A DNA stretch of 15,262 nt from SZUA-287 sp036397975 (GTDB lineage Bacteria > Bacteroidota > Ignavibacteria > UBA10030 > UBA6906). Positions 13,307-15,262 of this stretch are shown here, one piece after another; position 1 is the stretch's first letter; each line of letters opens with the position of its first letter. Where the stretch lies: assembly GCA_036397975.1 (NCBI GenBank), contig DASWHW010000010.1, forward strand, positions 1 to 15,262, read 5' to 3'. The notes under the pieces were generated by a model. The model was given only the letters and a program-made list of their open reading frames with translations. It did not search any database and had not been told where the DNA came from. Both the position numbers and the translations under genes were made by a program.

Positions 13307-14608
13307 ATGAAGCATCCAAAATCAGCGGGCCTATTCTCACGGGCAAAAGCAGTCATTCCTGGTGGGGTTAATTCACCGGTTCGGGCTTTCAAATCAGTTG
13401 GACGCGATCCAGTTTTCATTAGGGAAGCAAAAGGTGCCACCATCACCGATGTTGATGGCAACGAGTATATCGATTACGTCGGTTCTTGGGGCCCGATGAT
13501 TCTTGGTCATGCGCATCCCGAGGTTATTGAAGCTGTCGAACGAGCAGCAAGAAGCGGTACAAGCTTCGGCGCCCCAACGGAATTGGAGGTGAAAATAGCT
13601 GAATTGATTTGTAGGATGCTCCCCTCCATCGAGATGGTTCGCATGGTAAACTCAGGGACTGAGGCAACAATGAGTGCCATTCGCCTTGCACGTGCCTTTG
13701 CAGGAAGAGAAAAAATTATCAAGTTCGAAGGTTGCTATCATGGACACTCTGACTCATTCTTGATCAAAGCGGGTTCAGGAGCGCTCACGTTAGGCGTTCC
13801 TGACAGTCCTGGTGTTCCCGCATCACTTGCCGCCGCTACCCTCAATGCGCGCTTCAACAACATTGATTCTGTTAGCCGGTTGATCGAACAGAACAAAAAT
13901 CAAATTGCGGCAATCATTGTTGAGCCCGTCGTCGGAAACATGGGATGTGTTCCACCTTATCATGGTTTCCTGGCTCAATTGCGCGAGGTATCTTCCCGAC
14001 ACAACATCGTTCTCATTTTTGATGAAGTCATGACGGGGTTCCGTGTGGCAGCAGGTGGGGCACAGGCGCTCTATGGTGTTTCCCCCGATCTCACCACCCT
14101 GGGGAAAATTATTGGTGGGGGACTCCCGGTGGGTGCTTATGGAGGGAAGAAAGAACTTATGGAAATGGTAGCCCCGATTGGACCTATGTATCAGGCAGGA
14201 ACTCTTTCGGGCAACCCTCTTGCCATGGCAGCAGGATACACGACGCTAAGACTTCTCAATGAGAACAAAGAAATTTACGACCATCTTGAGCATATGGCTG
14301 CGATACTTGATGGCGGCATCGCGAAGAACCTAACAGACGCGGGCCTTACCTGTATCCAACAACGCGTGGGTTCAATGGGTACCCTTTTTTTCGCTGATAC
14401 CCCTGTCCGTGATTTTCAATCAGCGTTGAATTCCGACGTGAAAAAATATGCAGCGTACTTTAATGCGATGCTGGATCACGGTATTTATTTGGCACCTTCG
14501 CAGTTCGAGGCAGGGTTTATTTCGGCAGCGCACACAGAAGGAAATATTAAGCAGACGATTGCAGCGAACAAAACTGCTCTTGAGCAGGTCGTGAAACTCT
14601 CTGCCTAG
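13307..14608 (+). CDS. hemL: Glutamate-1-semialdehyde 2,1-aminomutase (HemL)
   Basis: This PLP enzyme makes 5-aminolevulinate from glutamate-1-semialdehyde in the C5 route to tetrapyrroles. The 433-residue product has the diagnostic N-terminus RAKAVIPGGVNSPVRAF, followed by NSGTEATMSAIRLAR (115-129), GCYHGHSDSFL (142-152) and IFDEVMTGFR (237-246, with Asp239 for the pyridine nitrogen). The PLP lysine is Lys267 (TTLGKIIGGGLPVGAYGG), and GTLSGNPLAMAAG is close to the C-terminus. The ATG at 13307 matches the usual family start; the in-frame TTG at 13265 adds an atypical extension and has no ribosome binding site. It follows the fumarase gene by 72 bp and converges with the receiver gene at 14633. 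A 14-bp palindrome spans its stop codon. Confidence 0.95.
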   Translation: MKHPKSAGLFSRAKAVIPGGVNSPVRAFKSVGRDPVFIREAKGATITDVDGNEYIDYVGSWGPMILGHAHPEVIEAVERAARSGTSFGAPTELEVKIAELICRMLPSIEMVRMVNSGTEATMSAIRLARAFAGREKIIKFEGCYHGHSDSFLIKAGSGALTLGVPDSPGVPASLAAATLNARFNNIDSVSRLIEQNKNQIAAIIVEPVVGNMGCVPPYHGFLAQLREVSSRHNIVLIFDEVMTGFRVAAGGAQALYGVSPDLTTLGKIIGGGLPVGAYGGKKELMEMVAPIGPMYQAGTLSGNPLAMAAGYTTLRLLNENKEIYDHLEHMAAILDGGIAKNLTDAGLTCIQQRVGSMGTLFFADTPVRDFQSALNSDVKKYAAYFNAMLDHGIYLAPSQFEAGFISAAHTEGNIKQTIAANKTALEQVVKLSA

Positions 14609-14632
14609 GCAGACTGCCGAATTCCCCCATCC

Positions 14633-15040
14633 TTACTTAGGTAGGATTACAATTTCCTCCGGGTCCACTTCTCGACTCCGCTCATTCTCGATATCCTCAA
14701 CAAGACCGACGAGGAAGGAAAGAGGCTCGTTCTTGTTCATGAAAAAATCGATGGATGGGTTTTCAATAACCTTCCCCAACCTGTAGTCAAGATACCCGGA
14801 AATGTACACGAAGGGAGTTTTTCGATAGCTTTCGCTGAAACGGATAAGACGGTGAAGCTCCATTCCGTTGAGCCGGGGCATTCGAATGTCCGACACCACG
14901 ATCTCAATTCTGTCTGTTTGAAGCATTTGATAAGCCTCTGCACCATCTGCGGCGGTGTGGACAACGTGGCCTTGCAGAGATAGGACTTCGCTTGCTAATT
15001 CGCGGTAGTTTTTGTCGTCGTCAACGACTAGTAGATTCAT
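14633..15040 (-). CDS. Single-domain response regulator (receiver only)
   Basis: The 135-residue protein is one CheY-like receiver domain with a short acidic tail (residues 115-135) and no output domain. The acidic pair is Asp7-Asp8, the phosphoacceptor is Asp51 (VVSDIRMPRLNGMEL), the Thr/Ser position is Ser81 (YISGY) and the conserved Lys is Lys103 (FFMNKNEP). All functional positions are filled. Lys103 is followed by Asn rather than the usual Pro. The minus-strand sequence AGGGGAAGG directly upstream of the ATG is a strong ribosome binding site. It converges on hemL, 24 bp away. It is distinct in sequence from the receiver protein at 3625-3993, so this is not a recent duplication. Its kinase is not in the window. 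Confidence 0.88.
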   Translation of the reverse strand: MNLLVVDDDKNYRELASEVLSLQGHVVHTAADGAEAYQMLQTDRIEIVVSDIRMPRLNGMELHRLIRFSESYRKTPFVYISGYLDYRLGKVIENPSIDFFMNKNEPLSFLVGLVEDIENERSREVDPEEIVILPK

Positions 15041-15262
15041 ACCTTCCCCTCATCATGTCCCACAACATCTATCAAGAATCTAATCATCCAATTGAGTGCC
15101 AGAAGAAACTGAGGCAAGGGTGTCACATTTCAATGGAAATGCCAACAATTCGAGAGGAGATTCTACACGGGATGGCATGCTTTTGCCCGGTGGGACAAAG
15201 GTAGCCACGTAACTCGAAAGCTAATCGAATCTAGTCATGAGTCAGGATGCAGCGCGGAGAGA

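Noticed and set aside
14600..14613. Perfect 14-bp palindrome TCTGCCTAGGCAGA spanning the hemL stop codon
   Set aside because: About one such palindrome is expected by chance in 15 kb. It lacks loop length and a T-run for a terminator.
15174..15187. Sigma-54-like sequence TGGCATGCTTTTGC near the right edge
   Set aside because: The GG-to-GC spacing is 9 instead of the required 10 bases, and no gene clearly starts downstream within the window.
15237..15262. ATG at 15237 as the start of a gene running off the right edge
   Set aside because: Only eight codons are visible and there is no ribosome binding site upstream. The 15041-15262 stretch otherwise holds no supportable gene or RNA.

Overview
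The window is dense bacterial chromosome with about 50% GC by eye, many 1-12 bp gene overlaps, and ATG, GTG and TTG starts. Two proteins end in the NPFNPST-type C-terminal sorting domain of the type IX secretion system (T9SS). This points to the FCB superphylum, most likely the Ignavibacteria / Chlorobi / Kryptonia side of Bacteroidota. The phylum assignment is inference, because no rRNA gene is present.

Layout: (1) 1-484 is a decayed end of a T9SS cargo gene, with an in-frame stop inside the sorting domain. Its intact intrinsic terminator follows at 497-525. (2) 584-1423 encodes a secreted Reeler-like ('choice-of-anchor V') protein with its own sorting domain and a TTG start. (3) 1501-3636 encodes the catalytic subunit of methylmalonyl-CoA mutase and methylmalonyl-CoA epimerase. 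A receiver-only response regulator (3625-3993, minus) overlaps the epimerase tail. (4) 4217-8627 is a tight plus-strand run: undecaprenyl-diphosphatase, a Gx/HepI-like membrane protein, a NusG-domain-II protein, a lipoprotein ApbE flavin transferase and two ECF-type ABC ATPases. The matching EcfT membrane subunit is encoded head-on (8624-9424, minus). (5) 9588-10241 is a receiver protein whose phosphoacceptor Asp is Glu. (6) 10341-11674 is queE-queC, for the 7-deazaguanine pathway. (7) 11711-14608 encodes a single-chain class I fumarase and HemL. (8) 14633-15040 (minus) is a third receiver-only regulator. The last 222 bases show no supportable gene.

How the genes fit together: mutase, epimerase and fumarase belong to propionyl-CoA/succinate and TCA-type carbon flow. 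HemL implies C5-type tetrapyrrole synthesis, which can feed heme. QueE and QueC catalyse two steps to preQ0. The most interesting unit is region 4. Its set (Gx membrane protein, NusG-II protein, ApbE, ECF transporter) resembles the flavin-based extracellular electron transfer and flavinylation loci of Gram-positive bacteria. Here it sits in an apparent FCB bacterium and no flavinylated acceptor protein is visible in the window. Its two ATPases carry substitutions that would all fall in one composite ATP site of a heterodimer, leaving the other site canonical.

Limits: all identifications come from reading motifs and overall protein patterns. No alignment or database search was run.
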